Source of the DNA: Flavobacterium sp. ov086
GTDB taxonomy: Bacteria > Bacteroidota > Bacteroidia > Flavobacteriales > Flavobacteriaceae
Length of the DNA stretch: 64,000 nucleotides
Assembly: GCF_900187965.1 (NCBI RefSeq)
Contig: NZ_FZNL01000008.1
Coordinates: forward strand, 124,001 to 188,000
Reading direction: 5' to 3'
The position numbers and the translations under genes are program-made. Shown piece by piece: positions 19,398 to 28,745 of this stretch. Numbering within the stretch: position 1 is the first letter of the stretch; every line of letters starts with the position of its first letter. Under the pieces are notes generated by a model that saw only the letters and a program-made list of their open reading frames with translations, was not told where the DNA came from and ran no database searches.

Positions 19398-20672
19398 TTA
19401 CTCTTTAAGTGCTTTTACCAACACTTTATCAATCTTTACACCATCCATATCGATGACTTCCAGTACAAATTTTTGCCAGATTAATTTTTCGCCTTCTTTT
19501 GGAATATGAGAAAGCTCCGTCATAATCATTCCGCTTACGGTATTTACTTCGTAATCATTTGTCAATTCGTCTAACTCAAAATAAGTTAAGAAATCATGTA
19601 ATGAATAATGTCCGTCAACCAACCACGAACCATCTTCTCGTTCGATTAATTGGAATTCGTCTTTATAAAAATCAGATGCATCTCCAACTAAAGCTTCAAG
19701 AATGTCATTTAAGGTAATTATCCCTTGAAAAACACCATATTCATCAGAAACTAAAGCGTAATGCACACCTGTTTTTTTGAAATTTTCCAACGCTTTGTAA
19801 GCTGTTGTTTGCTCCATTAAATAAGGAGCATCTATCATTATTGCGTTCAAATCGAAATGATCACTTTCGATGTTGGCAAATATATTTTTTAAGGTTACGA
19901 TTCCAACAATGTCATCGTAATTGTCTCTATAAATCGGATAAACAGTATGTAAATCCTGAAGAACTAATTCCTTTATTTTTGCTTTGTCAGCGCTAAAAGG
20001 TAACATGTCTACAGATTTACGATGCGTCATTAACGAATTTACTTTTCTGTCACCAATATGAAAAACACGCTCCACGATATCTTGTTCGATTTCCTGAACT
20101 TCTCCTCCTTCGGTTCCTTCTTTAATAATAGCTTTAATTTCCTCTTCGGTTACTTTTCCGTCAGCTGAAGGTTTTATTTGTAAAACATTCAATAAAAAGT
20201 CAGTCGAAGTAGTTAACAGCCAAATAAAAGGTGCTGTAATAATCGAAACAATTTTCATTGGTAATGCTACCATTTTTGCAATTGATTCAGGATAATTCAA
20301 ACCAATTCTTTTTGGTAATAACTCTCCTAAAACTAATGAGAAAAATGTTAATACAACTACGACAATCCCAACTGCAACTGAATGTGCGTATGGTTTTAAA
20401 ACGGCAAATCCGCTAACGAATGTTTCTACATCTATCGTGATTTTATCACCACTATAGATACCTGTCAAAATTCCGATTAAGGTTATTCCGATTTGTACTG
20501 TAGACAAAAACTTGTTTGGCGAATTGGCTAAATCGAGCGCAATTTTGGCACTTTTATTTCCTTTTTTTGCGGCAGTTTCGAGTCTATTTTTTCTTGCCGA
20601 AATAAGTGCAATTTCGGACATAGAGAAAACGCCGTTTAATAGTATTAGAAAAAATATTATTAGTATTTCCAA
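19398..20672 (-). CDS. CNNM/CBS hemolysin-family (HlyC/CorC) membrane protein
   Basis: 424 residues are arranged as an N-terminal CNNM/DUF21 transmembrane domain (about 1-190, three to four hydrophobic segments), a CBS pair (about 205-330, with MTHRKSVDML and VSDEYGVFQGIITLNDILEALVGD) and a C-terminal CorC_HlyC domain. The family is linked to Mg2+/Co2+ transport; hemolysin is a historical label. In many genomes relatives sit near gldE-like genes, but no gliding gene is adjacent here. Confidence 0.9.
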   Translation of the reverse strand: MEILIIFFLILLNGVFSMSEIALISARKNRLETAAKKGNKSAKIALDLANSPNKFLSTVQIGITLIGILTGIYSGDKITIDVETFVSGFAVLKPYAHSVAVGIVVVVLTFFSLVLGELLPKRIGLNYPESIAKMVALPMKIVSIITAPFIWLLTTSTDFLLNVLQIKPSADGKVTEEEIKAIIKEGTEGGEVQEIEQDIVERVFHIGDRKVNSLMTHRKSVDMLPFSADKAKIKELVLQDLHTVYPIYRDNYDDIVGIVTLKNIFANIESDHFDLNAIMIDAPYLMEQTTAYKALENFKKTGVHYALVSDEYGVFQGIITLNDILEALVGDASDFYKDEFQLIEREDGSWLVDGHYSLHDFLTYFELDELTNDYEVNTVSGMIMTELSHIPKEGEKLIWQKFVLEVIDMDGVKIDKVLVKALKE

Positions 20673-20735
20673 TTTGTGGATTATTCGTTATTTAATAGTT
20701 CGTTAATGTAATTTGCAATTTCAATATTTCATAGC

Positions 20736-20886
20736 CCTCCCGATAGCTATCGGGAGGAGTGAAAAGCCCGGAGCTAAAAAAACTAATTTTTCTTGCCAGA
20801 AAACAGTCTACTCCCGAAGCATCGGGATAAGCTCGTTTTATGGTATAGAAAAATAGTTTTTTTTAGCGTCCCGATAGCTATCGGGA
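20736..20886. repeat. three copies of a TCCCGATAGCTATCGGGA palindrome
   Basis: A perfect 22-base palindrome at 20736-20757, a degenerate copy at 20812-20827 and a perfect 18-base copy at 20869-20886 fill the spacer between the CNNM gene and adk. Each can form a GC-rich cruciform or RNA hairpin. The repeated word is seen nowhere else in the window as far as I read. Confidence 0.85.
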
Positions 20887-20910
20887 TTTCACGTACAGCT
20901 GGAATAGCTT

Positions 20911-21483
20911 CTACAAATTATCTATAACTGACGTTAATCGTTGTGTAATTTCTTCGATTGTTCCGATACCATTTACGGCGTGAAACTTATTTTGTGCTTT
21001 ATAATATCCAATTAATGGAGCTGTTTTTTCGTTATATTCCTGATATCTTACACGAATTTTTTCTTCGTCCTGATCATCAACTCTTCCACTTGTTTTTCCT
21101 CTTTCTAGTAAACGTGCTACTAGAATTTCATCATCGGCCTCTAATGCGATTGTTGCTGTAACGCTTGATCCTATTGTTGGTAAAAATTTATCTAAAGCTT
21201 CTGCCTGATCTAAAGTTCTTGGATAACCGTCAAATAAAAAACCAGCTGTATCAGGATGTTTGTTTACTTCGTCAATTAACATTGCTGTAGTAACTTCGCA
21301 AGGAACCAATTCTCCATTGTCCATAAAAACTCTTGCTTTTTTACCTAAATCTGTGTCATTTTTTAAATTGAAACGAAAAATATCTCCAGTTGAAAGGTGT
21401 GTCAATTTGTATTTTTCTTTTAAAAATTCAGCCTGAGTTCCTTTTCCTGCTCCTGGTTTTCCAAATAAAACAATATTAATCAT
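20911..21483 (-). CDS. adk: adenylate kinase (short, LID-less form)
   Basis: The 190-residue protein has the P-loop GKPGAGKGTQ at residues 8-17, the NMP-binding THLSTGDIFR and GYPRTLDQAEALD segments, and the VARLLERGKTSGRVDDQDEEKIRVRYQEY region. There is no long LID insertion, which fits the short Adk form common in Bacteroidota. It interconverts ATP plus AMP with two ADP in the cytosol. It is followed in transcription order by a palindrome-rich spacer and preceded by hpt on the same strand, so the two purine-salvage genes may be co-transcribed. Confidence 0.96.
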   Translation of the reverse strand: MINIVLFGKPGAGKGTQAEFLKEKYKLTHLSTGDIFRFNLKNDTDLGKKARVFMDNGELVPCEVTTAMLIDEVNKHPDTAGFLFDGYPRTLDQAEALDKFLPTIGSSVTATIALEADDEILVARLLERGKTSGRVDDQDEEKIRVRYQEYNEKTAPLIGYYKAQNKFHAVNGIGTIEEITQRLTSVIDNL

Positions 21484-21554
21484 AATATGAATGAGTGTTG
21501 TTACTTCTGTTTTTTATAAGAAGTTTTAAATGAATATATAGTTGTGTGTGTTAA

Positions 21555-22085
21555 TTATTCGGCCAATTTATAGACCTCAGCAAGATTTCTTCCTAAACCG
21601 TCGTAGTCTAATCCGTAGCCAACGATGAATTTGTTTGGAATTCTGATTCCGATATAATCTATTTTAATATCTTTTTTATAAGCTTCCGGTTTAAAAAACA
21701 AAGTCGCAATTTTAAAATGCTTTACATTTTGTTGTTTAAACAGGTGTTTTAATTCTTCTATCGTATTTCCGGTGTCGATAATATCTTCGATAAGAATTAC
21801 GGTTCTGCCGGATAAATCCTGATTGATACCAATTAATTCTTTTACAGTATTGGTACTTTCGGTTCCTTCGTAAGATGACATTTTGATAAATGAAACCTCA
21901 CAATGACCTTTATATTTTTTTAGGAAATCGGCAACGACCATAAATGCACCATTCAAAACGCCAATAAAAATTGGGGTATCATCTCCAAAATCATCATGTA
22001 CTTGTGCTACTATTTTGGTCAAAGCAAAATCAATTTCTTTAGCCGAAATAAACGGAACAAATTGTTTATCGTGAAGTTGTATCAT
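21555..22085 (-). CDS. hpt: hypoxanthine phosphoribosyltransferase
   Basis: A 176-residue type I phosphoribosyltransferase with the PRPP-binding loop VILIEDIIDTGNTIEEL and the purine-pocket region FIVGYGLDYDGLGRNLAEVY. The start chosen gives MIQLHDKQFVPFIS; nine upstream codons in frame (from 22112) are probably untranslated. It converts hypoxanthine (and often guanine) plus PRPP to the nucleotide. Located 71 bp upstream of adk on the same strand. Confidence 0.94.
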   Translation of the reverse strand: MIQLHDKQFVPFISAKEIDFALTKIVAQVHDDFGDDTPIFIGVLNGAFMVVADFLKKYKGHCEVSFIKMSSYEGTESTNTVKELIGINQDLSGRTVILIEDIIDTGNTIEELKHLFKQQNVKHFKIATLFFKPEAYKKDIKIDYIGIRIPNKFIVGYGLDYDGLGRNLAEVYKLAE

Positions 22086-22269
22086 TATTTTTGTGTTTAA
22101 AATAATGCGCAAAGATACAGAATTACAACCAAACTGTAAGTATCAAAATATGCCGTGAACATATTTTTTTAAGATTGTTAAATATCACTAAACATTTGCA
22201 TTTTTTTTCTTTGAAATGTTTAATATTTGATTAAATTGTTGTCCTTTAAACTCTTAACCCCAAACCACT

Positions 22270-23541
22270 ATGAAAACTGTTTCGCAAATATTATCTATAT
22301 CCTTTCTTGTTGTACTGACAGCCTGCAATGGACAATCAAAACAAGAGAAGGAAACACTCTCTAAACAACCCTCGATTGTTGTAAAAACTGCTATTGGCGA
22401 TCTTACTTTGCCTGCACCTTATGCCACCGAATCGAAAACAAAGAACAGTAAAGTCATTGGATGGCCTGAAGGCAAAACACCAAAAGCACCTGAAGGCTTT
22501 ACGGTGACAAAATTTGCTGATGGTTTTGATAATCCGCGTTGGAGTTATATTGGCCCTAATAATGACATTTTTGTTGTGGAAAGCGGAACAAGAACCAGTA
22601 AAAATCAAATTATAGTGCTTCGCGATACAGATAAGGACGGAAAATTTGAAACGCGTGAAGTTTTTATAAAAGACCTGAACAGACCTTTTGGAATGCTGAT
22701 TCTAAAAGACTTTTTTTACATTGCTAATACTGACGGATTATACCGCTATCCTTATAAAAATGCTCCATTGAAACTAAATACACAGGGAGTAAAAATTGTC
22801 GAACTTCCTGCCGGAGGATATAACAATCACTGGACTAGAAATATAATCTCGAATCCTGAGGGAACAAAAATTTACATCGCCGTTGGTTCCGGAAGTAACG
22901 TTGGAGAAAACGGAATGGATAAAGAAGTGCGCCGTGCCGCAATTTTAGAAATTAATCCTGATGGAACTGGCGAAAAAATTTATGCTGACGGACTTAGAAA
23001 TCCAATGGGAATGGATTGGAATCCTGTAAACAAAGAACTTTGGACAGCTGTTAATGAGCGTGATGAATTGGGTGACGATTTGGTTCCTGATTATATTACA
23101 AGTGTAAAATTGAATGGTTTTTATGGATGGCCTTATTCGTATTTTGGAAATAACCTTGATCCAAGAATGAAAGGTGAACGTAAAGATCTTGCCGCCAAAG
23201 CTATTGTTCCTGACGTTCCGGTGGGTTCTCATACTGCTTCTTTAGGATTGGCTTTTTATACTAAAGATGCTTTTCCGGCAAAATATAAAAACGGCGCTTT
23301 CGTAGGACAACACGGTTCCTGGAATCGCTCGATAATATCAGGTTATAAAGTTCTTTTTGTTCCGTTTGCGAATGGAAAACCTTCGGGAAAACCTGAAGAT
23401 TTCTTAACTGGTTTTGTTGCCAATGCCGATACCGCCGAAGTTTATGGACGTCCGGTTGCTGTAACTGTTATGAAAGACGGATCGCTTCTTGTAAACGATG
23501 ATAGCGGAAACACAATTTGGAAAGTTACTGCGAATAAATAA
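22270..23541 (+). CDS. sorbosone dehydrogenase-like beta-propeller lipoprotein
   Basis: A lipobox (VVLTAC, Cys19) predicts membrane anchoring. The remaining 400 residues match the sugar/sorbosone dehydrogenase (GDH-B-like beta-propeller) family. Hallmarks are NPRWSYIGPNNDIFVVE, a DTDKDGKFETREVF metal-site-like loop, RNPMGMDWNP, GQHGSWNRS near the C-terminus and the final DDSGNTIWKV blade. Relatives use PQQ to oxidise sugars, but many Bacteroidota members have no proven cofactor. It precedes a TonB-dependent receptor gene by about 240 bp. Confidence 0.85.
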   Translation: MKTVSQILSISFLVVLTACNGQSKQEKETLSKQPSIVVKTAIGDLTLPAPYATESKTKNSKVIGWPEGKTPKAPEGFTVTKFADGFDNPRWSYIGPNNDIFVVESGTRTSKNQIIVLRDTDKDGKFETREVFIKDLNRPFGMLILKDFFYIANTDGLYRYPYKNAPLKLNTQGVKIVELPAGGYNNHWTRNIISNPEGTKIYIAVGSGSNVGENGMDKEVRRAAILEINPDGTGEKIYADGLRNPMGMDWNPVNKELWTAVNERDELGDDLVPDYITSVKLNGFYGWPYSYFGNNLDPRMKGERKDLAAKAIVPDVPVGSHTASLGLAFYTKDAFPAKYKNGAFVGQHGSWNRSIISGYKVLFVPFANGKPSGKPEDFLTGFVANADTAEVYGRPVAVTVMKDGSLLVNDDSGNTIWKVTANK

Positions 23542-23574
23542 GATTAAACTTTAGGAGAAATTTAAAAACGTATT

Positions 23575-23723
23575 TTTTTACCGCAAAGTCCGCTAAGATT
23601 TATTTCTGTTGTTTTTATAAAAATGCAAAGTTCGCAAAGCTTTGTATGGAACCAGCTTTGCGAACTTTGTGTTTGCTAAAGCGAACATAAGAGATAAATC
23701 TTAGCGGACTTTGCGGTAAAAAA
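23575..23723. repeat. nested long inverted repeats
   Basis: Outer arms at 23575-23603 and 23694-23723 (core ACCGCAAAGTCCGCTAAGAT) enclose an inner perfect 16-bp pair at 23626-23641 and 23654-23669. As RNA this gives a long hairpin with a second hairpin inside. It follows the sorbosone-dehydrogenase-like gene and may terminate transcription or protect the mRNA end. Confidence 0.85.
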
Positions 23724-23780
23724 TTTTCGCCTTCTATATTCCTTAAATAATTAAGCATAGAAACTGATCAAAACCCTTTT

Positions 23781-25877
23781 ATGATTCTAAAAAAATATTT
23801 CTTTCTTGTTTTTGTCACTTTTGTTTTTCAAAACACTTTTGCGCAAGAACAGAAAAGTAAATCTATTGATTCTGTTCAAACAGAAAAATTAGAAGAAATT
23901 GCTATTAGTTCGCTACATATTAATGATAGTTTACAAAATGCGCCGGCTTCGATAGGGATTTTATCAAAAAAAGACCTTCTGCAAAATAACGCCACAGATA
24001 TAAGTACCGTAATCAACATGATTCCTGGAGTATTTATGCAATCTTCGAATTTTACTACAACCCGAATTTCAATTCGTGGTATTGGCGCAAGAACAACTTA
24101 CGGAACCAATAAAATCAGAGCCTTTTACGGCAGTATTCCGCTGACTTCTGGAAACAGCGAAACTGTGATTGACGATATTGATCTCGAAAACATCGGTCAG
24201 ATTGAAGTTATAAAAGGTCCGCTTTCGAGTATTTATGGTGCAGGTTTAGGCGGTGCAATTTTAATTTCGCCTCAACTTTCAAAAACAAAAGGAGAAAATG
24301 CAGGTATAAGCAGCGTTTTTGGTTCTTATGGTTTGTTTAAAAACAGCATAAACTATAGTCTAACGGAAAAAAAGTCTAGTTTAAACATCAGTTATCACAA
24401 ACTAAAAACTGACGGATGGCGCGAAAACAGTGCTTATAATCGGGAAGGAATAACCCTTGCGGGAGAATTGTTCAAAAAACAAAACAGTAAACTTACTTAT
24501 TTTACAAATTATACTTATCTAAAAGCTTTTATTCCGAGTTCGATCAGTAAACAAGTTTACGATAATAATCCGCAATTGGGTGCGCCAACTTGGGTTGCTT
24601 CGAAAGGATTTAAAGAATACAAATCGACTTTGGCGGGATTGGCTTATGAGTTTAAAATCAATGAAAATCTGAGTAATTCAACTTCGATATTTGTCAATTA
24701 TAAAGACAGTAATGAACCTCGCCCTTTTGATATCTTGCGTCAATATACTTTTGGTACTGGTGGAAGAACGCAGTTTTCAGGAAAGTTTAAAATTGGAAAA
24801 ACAGAAAATCAATTTATTGCCGGAATTGAATATTTTACAGACAATTATAACGGAAATACTTTTGAAAATTTATACAAAACCAACAACGGTCAGGGAAGTT
24901 TACAAGGAAAAGAATTGACCGAAACAGATCAGAAAAGGCATTTTTATAATATCTTCTCTCAAATCAGAGCTTTACTTTCTGAAAAATTCGAGCTACAAGC
25001 CGGATTAAATTACAATGAAACTCATTTTGAACTCACAAACTTTCTTCCTCAAAAAACTTCCACTGAAAAATATAGTTATGACGGAATCCTTTCGCCACAA
25101 TTGTCTTTTCTATTTAAGCCAAATCAGGAACAAACACTATATTTCTCTGCAAGCCGTGGATTTTCATTGCCCGCAACCGAAGAAACGCTTACAAGTACAG
25201 GAAACATAAATCCGGATATAAAACCTGAAAGTGGTTATAATTTTGAAGTTGGTGGAAAATTCTACTTTTTCGGCAAAAATCTTTATACTGAATTTGCCGT
25301 TTACCGAATGGAAATAAAAGATTTATTGGTTGCCAAAAGAATTGGAGATGATCAATATGAAGGTGTAAATGCTGGCAAAACATTTCATGAAGGAATCGAA
25401 ATTTCAGTAAAACACAACTGGTCTATTAATCGGTTTTTCTCTTTAAACTCTTATATCGGTGCTTCTTTAGGGAAATATGAATTTAAAGATTTTGTCGATA
25501 ACGGAAATGATTATTCGGGAAATAAATTAACCGGAGTTGCCGCCAATAAAGTAAATGCCGGAATAATGCTGAATACGAATTTAGGACTTTATCTTTCATC
25601 AGATTTTCAGTTTGTAGACAAAATCCCTTTAAATGATGCCAATTCGGTTTACTCCGATTCTTATATGATCATCAATTTAAAAACAGGTTATCGTTTTGAG
25701 ATTCTTCCAAATCTTAATGCACAATTAGCCTTTGGCGTAAATAATCTTACTGATGAAAAATATACTTCGCTAATTTTGCCAAATGCTGTAGCAGTCGGAA
25801 ACTCAACTCCAAGATATTATTACCCTGGTCTTCCGACGAATTATTACGGAAATGTTTCGATAAATTACTTATTTTAG
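23781..25877 (+). CDS. TonB-dependent outer-membrane receptor
   Basis: A signal peptide (ends NTFAQEQ) precedes a plug domain (residues about 50-160: LLQNNATDISTVINMIPGVF, RISIRGIGART, IEVIKGPLSSIYGAGLGGAILI) and a C-terminal barrel ending in an aromatic strand (VSINYLF). At 698 residues without an N-terminal carboxypeptidase-like domain, it resembles iron-complex/siderophore receptors (FecA/FhuA-like) rather than SusC. The ligand is unknown. The adjacent HEAT-like gene begins 21 bp downstream, so they are probably co-transcribed. Confidence 0.92.
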   Translation: MILKKYFFLVFVTFVFQNTFAQEQKSKSIDSVQTEKLEEIAISSLHINDSLQNAPASIGILSKKDLLQNNATDISTVINMIPGVFMQSSNFTTTRISIRGIGARTTYGTNKIRAFYGSIPLTSGNSETVIDDIDLENIGQIEVIKGPLSSIYGAGLGGAILISPQLSKTKGENAGISSVFGSYGLFKNSINYSLTEKKSSLNISYHKLKTDGWRENSAYNREGITLAGELFKKQNSKLTYFTNYTYLKAFIPSSISKQVYDNNPQLGAPTWVASKGFKEYKSTLAGLAYEFKINENLSNSTSIFVNYKDSNEPRPFDILRQYTFGTGGRTQFSGKFKIGKTENQFIAGIEYFTDNYNGNTFENLYKTNNGQGSLQGKELTETDQKRHFYNIFSQIRALLSEKFELQAGLNYNETHFELTNFLPQKTSTEKYSYDGILSPQLSFLFKPNQEQTLYFSASRGFSLPATEETLTSTGNINPDIKPESGYNFEVGGKFYFFGKNLYTEFAVYRMEIKDLLVAKRIGDDQYEGVNAGKTFHEGIEISVKHNWSINRFFSLNSYIGASLGKYEFKDFVDNGNDYSGNKLTGVAANKVNAGIMLNTNLGLYLSSDFQFVDKIPLNDANSVYSDSYMIINLKTGYRFEILPNLNAQLAFGVNNLTDEKYTSLILPNAVAVGNSTPRYYYPGLPTNYYGNVSINYLF

Positions 25878-25898
25878 ACTTGTATTAAATTCATAAAA

Positions 25899-26453
25899 AT
25901 GTCTTCGGAATTACAATCAAAACTTGATTACCTAAAAGCTTACAGAGAAAACCGTCTAAAAGTCGCACAAGATGTTTTAGAAAATCCTTCTTTATTTAAA
26001 GAATTGATTTCGATTTGTTTTTCTCCATCAGATAAAAACAATCATAAAGCGTGTTGGATTTTAGAGTTTGTATCTTACGAAGAATTGATTTGGCTACAAC
26101 CTCATCTTGATTTTTTCTGCTCGAATTTGAAGATTTTGAAAGATGAAAGTTCCATTCGCCCAATTGCAAAAATTGTTCAGCTATTAGTCAAATCACATTA
26201 TAAAAAAGACAAAAATCATATTTCACTTTCCGAAGCTAATCTGCAAGATTGTATCGAAGCTTCTTTTGATTGGCTGATTAATGACGTAAAAGTTGCCACA
26301 AAAGCCTATTCGATAAGAACTTTATATGTTTTAGGAAACCATTACGATTGGATCCATCCCGAATTGCAAATTATTTTAAACAAAGATTACGCAGATCATT
26401 CGGCAGCTTATAAAGCAGTTGCCAGAGAAGTTTTAAAGAAGATAGAAAAGTGA
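25899..26453 (+). CDS. hypothetical helical protein (HEAT-like)
   Basis: The 184-residue, almost entirely helical protein reads like two or three HEAT-type repeats (LIWLQPHLDFFCSNLKIL...IRPIAKIVQLL; AYSIRTLYVLGNHYDW). Proteins of this type in flavobacteria are sometimes labelled adenylosuccinate lyase, but none of that enzyme's signatures is present. It follows the TonB-dependent receptor by 21 bp, so co-transcription is likely, but a functional link is not shown. Confidence 0.75.
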   Translation: MSSELQSKLDYLKAYRENRLKVAQDVLENPSLFKELISICFSPSDKNNHKACWILEFVSYEELIWLQPHLDFFCSNLKILKDESSIRPIAKIVQLLVKSHYKKDKNHISLSEANLQDCIEASFDWLINDVKVATKAYSIRTLYVLGNHYDWIHPELQIILNKDYADHSAAYKAVAREVLKKIEK

Positions 26454-26460
26454 TTTTTTA

Positions 26461-26785
26461 AAAGTTTGCCACGAATTAGCGCGAATTTTTAATCTGCAAA
26501 ATCTTAACATATTGCTTTGCGAACTTTGCATCCTTTAAAAAAATAAAGATTAAAACTTTGCGAACTTTGCGGTTAATATTTTTGCCACAGATTAAAGGAT
26601 TAAAAATGATTTTTTTTAAGTCTGCCACAAATTTCACAAATTTTCACGAATTATATTTCTTTAAAATTCGAGCATAAAAAATTTGCGTTAATTCGTGCAA
26701 TTCGTGGCGAAAAAACCATAAACAGTCGTTCCTTAAAATCCAAACACTAAAAAAATCATGAAATTCATGAAATTCGTGGCAAAAA
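26461..26785. repeat. block of imperfect ccacgaatt repeats
   Basis: This gene-free spacer of about 370 bases holds several short repeats: GCCACGAATTAGCGCGAATT, GCCACAGATTAAAGGATT, CACAAATTTCACGAATT and, inverted, AATTCGTGCAATTCGTGGCG and AAATTCGTGGC. TTTGCGAACTTTGC words as in 23626-23669 also occur. It looks like two repeat families interspersed. No coding region was seen. Confidence 0.75.
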
Positions 26786-26798
26786 AAAGATTAAAAAG

Positions 26799-26806
26799 TA
26801 TCTTTG
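26799..26806 (+). promoter_or_regulatory. candidate -7 box (TATCTTTG) for purKE
   Basis: TATCTTTG matches the TAnnTTTG consensus of Bacteroidota primary-sigma promoters and lies 16 bp before the purK start. No clear TTTG element is visible at the right distance upstream, so the call rests on the -7 box alone. Confidence 0.5.
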
Positions 26807-26822
26807 CAAAAACACAACTACA

Positions 26823-27983
26823 ATGAATTATTTTTCTTCTGATTTTAAATTAGGAATATTAGGTGGAGGACAATTGGGTAAAATGCTTTTATTCGACACC
26901 AGAAAATTTGATATACAGACTTATGTTTTAGATCCGAGTGACGAAGCTCCGAGTAAAATTGCCTGCAATAAATTCTTTCAGGGCGATTTAATGGATTATG
27001 AAACGGTTTATAATTTTGGAAAACAAGTTGATGTTCTGACTTTTGAAATCGAATTGGTTAATCTTGAAGCATTAACGCAATTAGAGAATGAAGGTTTAAA
27101 AATATATCCTTCGCCAAAAACCCTAAAAGGAATTCAGAATAAAGGAATCCAAAAACAATTTTACGCAGAGAATAATATCCCAACCGCACCTTTTAAACGA
27201 TTTGAGAGTCTCGAAAATCTAAAATCAGAAATCTTTAATCAACAATCTACAATCAATTTACCTTTCGTATGGAAATGTACTGAATTTGGTTACGACGGAA
27301 ATGGTGTAAAAGTAATTCGTCAGGTTTCAGATTTAGATACCTTGCCAAATGTAGAATGTATTGCAGAAACAATGATTCCGTTTAAAAATGAATTGGCGGT
27401 TATTGTTTGCAGAAATCCATCTGGAGAAATTAAAACATATCCAGTTGTTGAAATGGAATTTCATCCGGAAGCCAATCAGGTAGAATATGTAATTTGTCCT
27501 GCGAGAATTGATGATAAAGTTGCTGAAAATGCCAGAGCAATTGCTTTGAATGTTTCGGAGAAATTTAATCATGTTGGACTTTTGGCAGTTGAAATGTTCC
27601 AAACCCATGACGATGAAATCTTAGTAAATGAGGTTGCTCCTCGCCCACACAATTCAGGTCATTATTCTATCGAAGCAAGTTATACATCACAATTCGAAAA
27701 TCATTTACGTGCGATTCTGGATCTTCCGTTAGGAAATACAGATAGCAAAGTTGCCGGAATTATGGTAAATTTAGTAGGAGCCGAAGGTTTCTCCGGAGAT
27801 GTAGTTTATGAAAATATCGAAACTATCTTAGGTTGGAATGGCGTTACACCACATATTTACGGTAAAAAACAAACTCGTCCTTTCAGAAAAATGGGACACG
27901 TAACAATCGTAAATGAAAATATGCAGGAAGCAAGACGAATTGCTGAAGACGTTAAAAACACTATTAAAGTTATTAGTATATAG
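26823..27983 (+). CDS. purK: 5-(carboxyamino)imidazole ribonucleotide synthase
   Basis: The 386-residue ATP-grasp enzyme has the N-terminal LGILGGGQLGKML, the KCTEFGYDGNGVKVI ATP-grasp loop, ELAVIVCR, and the NEVAPRPHNSGHYSIEA signature. It converts AIR, bicarbonate and ATP to N5-CAIR in de novo purine synthesis. purE follows 135 bp downstream on the same strand, the usual pathway pair. Confidence 0.97.
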   Translation: MNYFSSDFKLGILGGGQLGKMLLFDTRKFDIQTYVLDPSDEAPSKIACNKFFQGDLMDYETVYNFGKQVDVLTFEIELVNLEALTQLENEGLKIYPSPKTLKGIQNKGIQKQFYAENNIPTAPFKRFESLENLKSEIFNQQSTINLPFVWKCTEFGYDGNGVKVIRQVSDLDTLPNVECIAETMIPFKNELAVIVCRNPSGEIKTYPVVEMEFHPEANQVEYVICPARIDDKVAENARAIALNVSEKFNHVGLLAVEMFQTHDDEILVNEVAPRPHNSGHYSIEASYTSQFENHLRAILDLPLGNTDSKVAGIMVNLVGAEGFSGDVVYENIETILGWNGVTPHIYGKKQTRPFRKMGHVTIVNENMQEARRIAEDVKNTIKVISI

Positions 27984-28118
27984 TTTTCAGTCTCGGTCGC
28001 AGTTTTCAGTCACAGTGAAAACCTAAAACCTGAAATAAAACAAAATAAACACTCTTAGTTCTCAGTTTCAACAAAAACTTGAAACTTGAAACCTGAAACA
28101 ATAAATAACAAAAACCAC

Positions 28119-28604
28119 ATGAGCAAAGTAGCCATCATAATGGGAAGTATCTCTGACATGCCAGTCATGCAGGATGCCATCGACATATTAAAACAATTTA
28201 ATATTGAAACTGAAGTTGATATCGTTTCGGCACACAGAACGCCGGAAAAATTATTCGATTTTAGTAAAAATGCACACACTCGCGGAATCTCGGTAATTAT
28301 TGCCGGAGCCGGAGGCGCTGCACATTTACCGGGAATGGTTGCTTCAATGTCACCGCTTCCAGTAATTGGAGTTCCGGTAAAATCAAGCAATTCTATTGAT
28401 GGTTGGGATTCGGTTTTATCGATTCTTCAAATGCCGGGCGGAGTTCCTGTTGCAACTGTAGCTTTGAATGGAGCAAAAAATGCCGGAATTCTTGCTGCTC
28501 AAATCATCGGAAGTCATGATAAAAAAGTGCTTGATACGATTATTGCTTACAAAGAAGAACTAAAAGCTGCGGTTAATAAAGCTGCTGAAGGCTTGAAAAA
28601 ATAA
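28119..28604 (+). CDS. purE: N5-CAIR mutase
   Basis: This 161-residue class I PurE has GSISDMPVMQDA, the SAHRTPEKLF motif and the GAGGAAHLPGMVA loop. It moves the carboxylate of N5-CAIR to give CAIR, directly after PurK. The start chosen (MSKVAIIMG) drops eleven in-frame upstream codons that lack conservation. The purK-purE spacer carries short gaaacctgaaa-type repeats. Confidence 0.96.
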   Translation: MSKVAIIMGSISDMPVMQDAIDILKQFNIETEVDIVSAHRTPEKLFDFSKNAHTRGISVIIAGAGGAAHLPGMVASMSPLPVIGVPVKSSNSIDGWDSVLSILQMPGGVPVATVALNGAKNAGILAAQIIGSHDKKVLDTIIAYKEELKAAVNKAAEGLKK

Positions 28605-28624
28605 GATTATTCCGCAGAGATACA

Positions 28625-28706
28625 CAAAGAAAAGACGCAGAGATTCACCGAGCTTTTTCTCATTTTAGTGAAGAAAAACTTTGTCAATCTCTGCGTCTTT
28701 TCTTTG
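28625..28706. repeat. 21-bp perfect inverted repeat after purE
   Basis: Arms 28625-28645 and 28686-28706 are perfectly complementary (core AAAAGACGCAGAGATT) around a 40-base centre; a few further bases outside also pair. The stem sits between convergent purE and the next gene and probably ends both transcripts. Confidence 0.82.
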
Positions 28707-28745
28707 CGAGTCTTTGTGAAACAAAAACTTATTTATAATCTGAAA

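Noticed and set aside
20736..20886. Origin or phage attachment site
   Set aside because: Palindromes without tRNA, integrase, DnaA boxes or direct-repeat flanks.
25899..26453. Adenylosuccinate lyase, a label such proteins sometimes carry
   Set aside because: No SSxMPxKxN signature or any other lyase motif is present, and the protein is far too short (184 residues).
26461..26785. CRISPR array
   Set aside because: Repeats are short, imperfect and inverted rather than regularly spaced direct repeats, and no cas gene is in the window.
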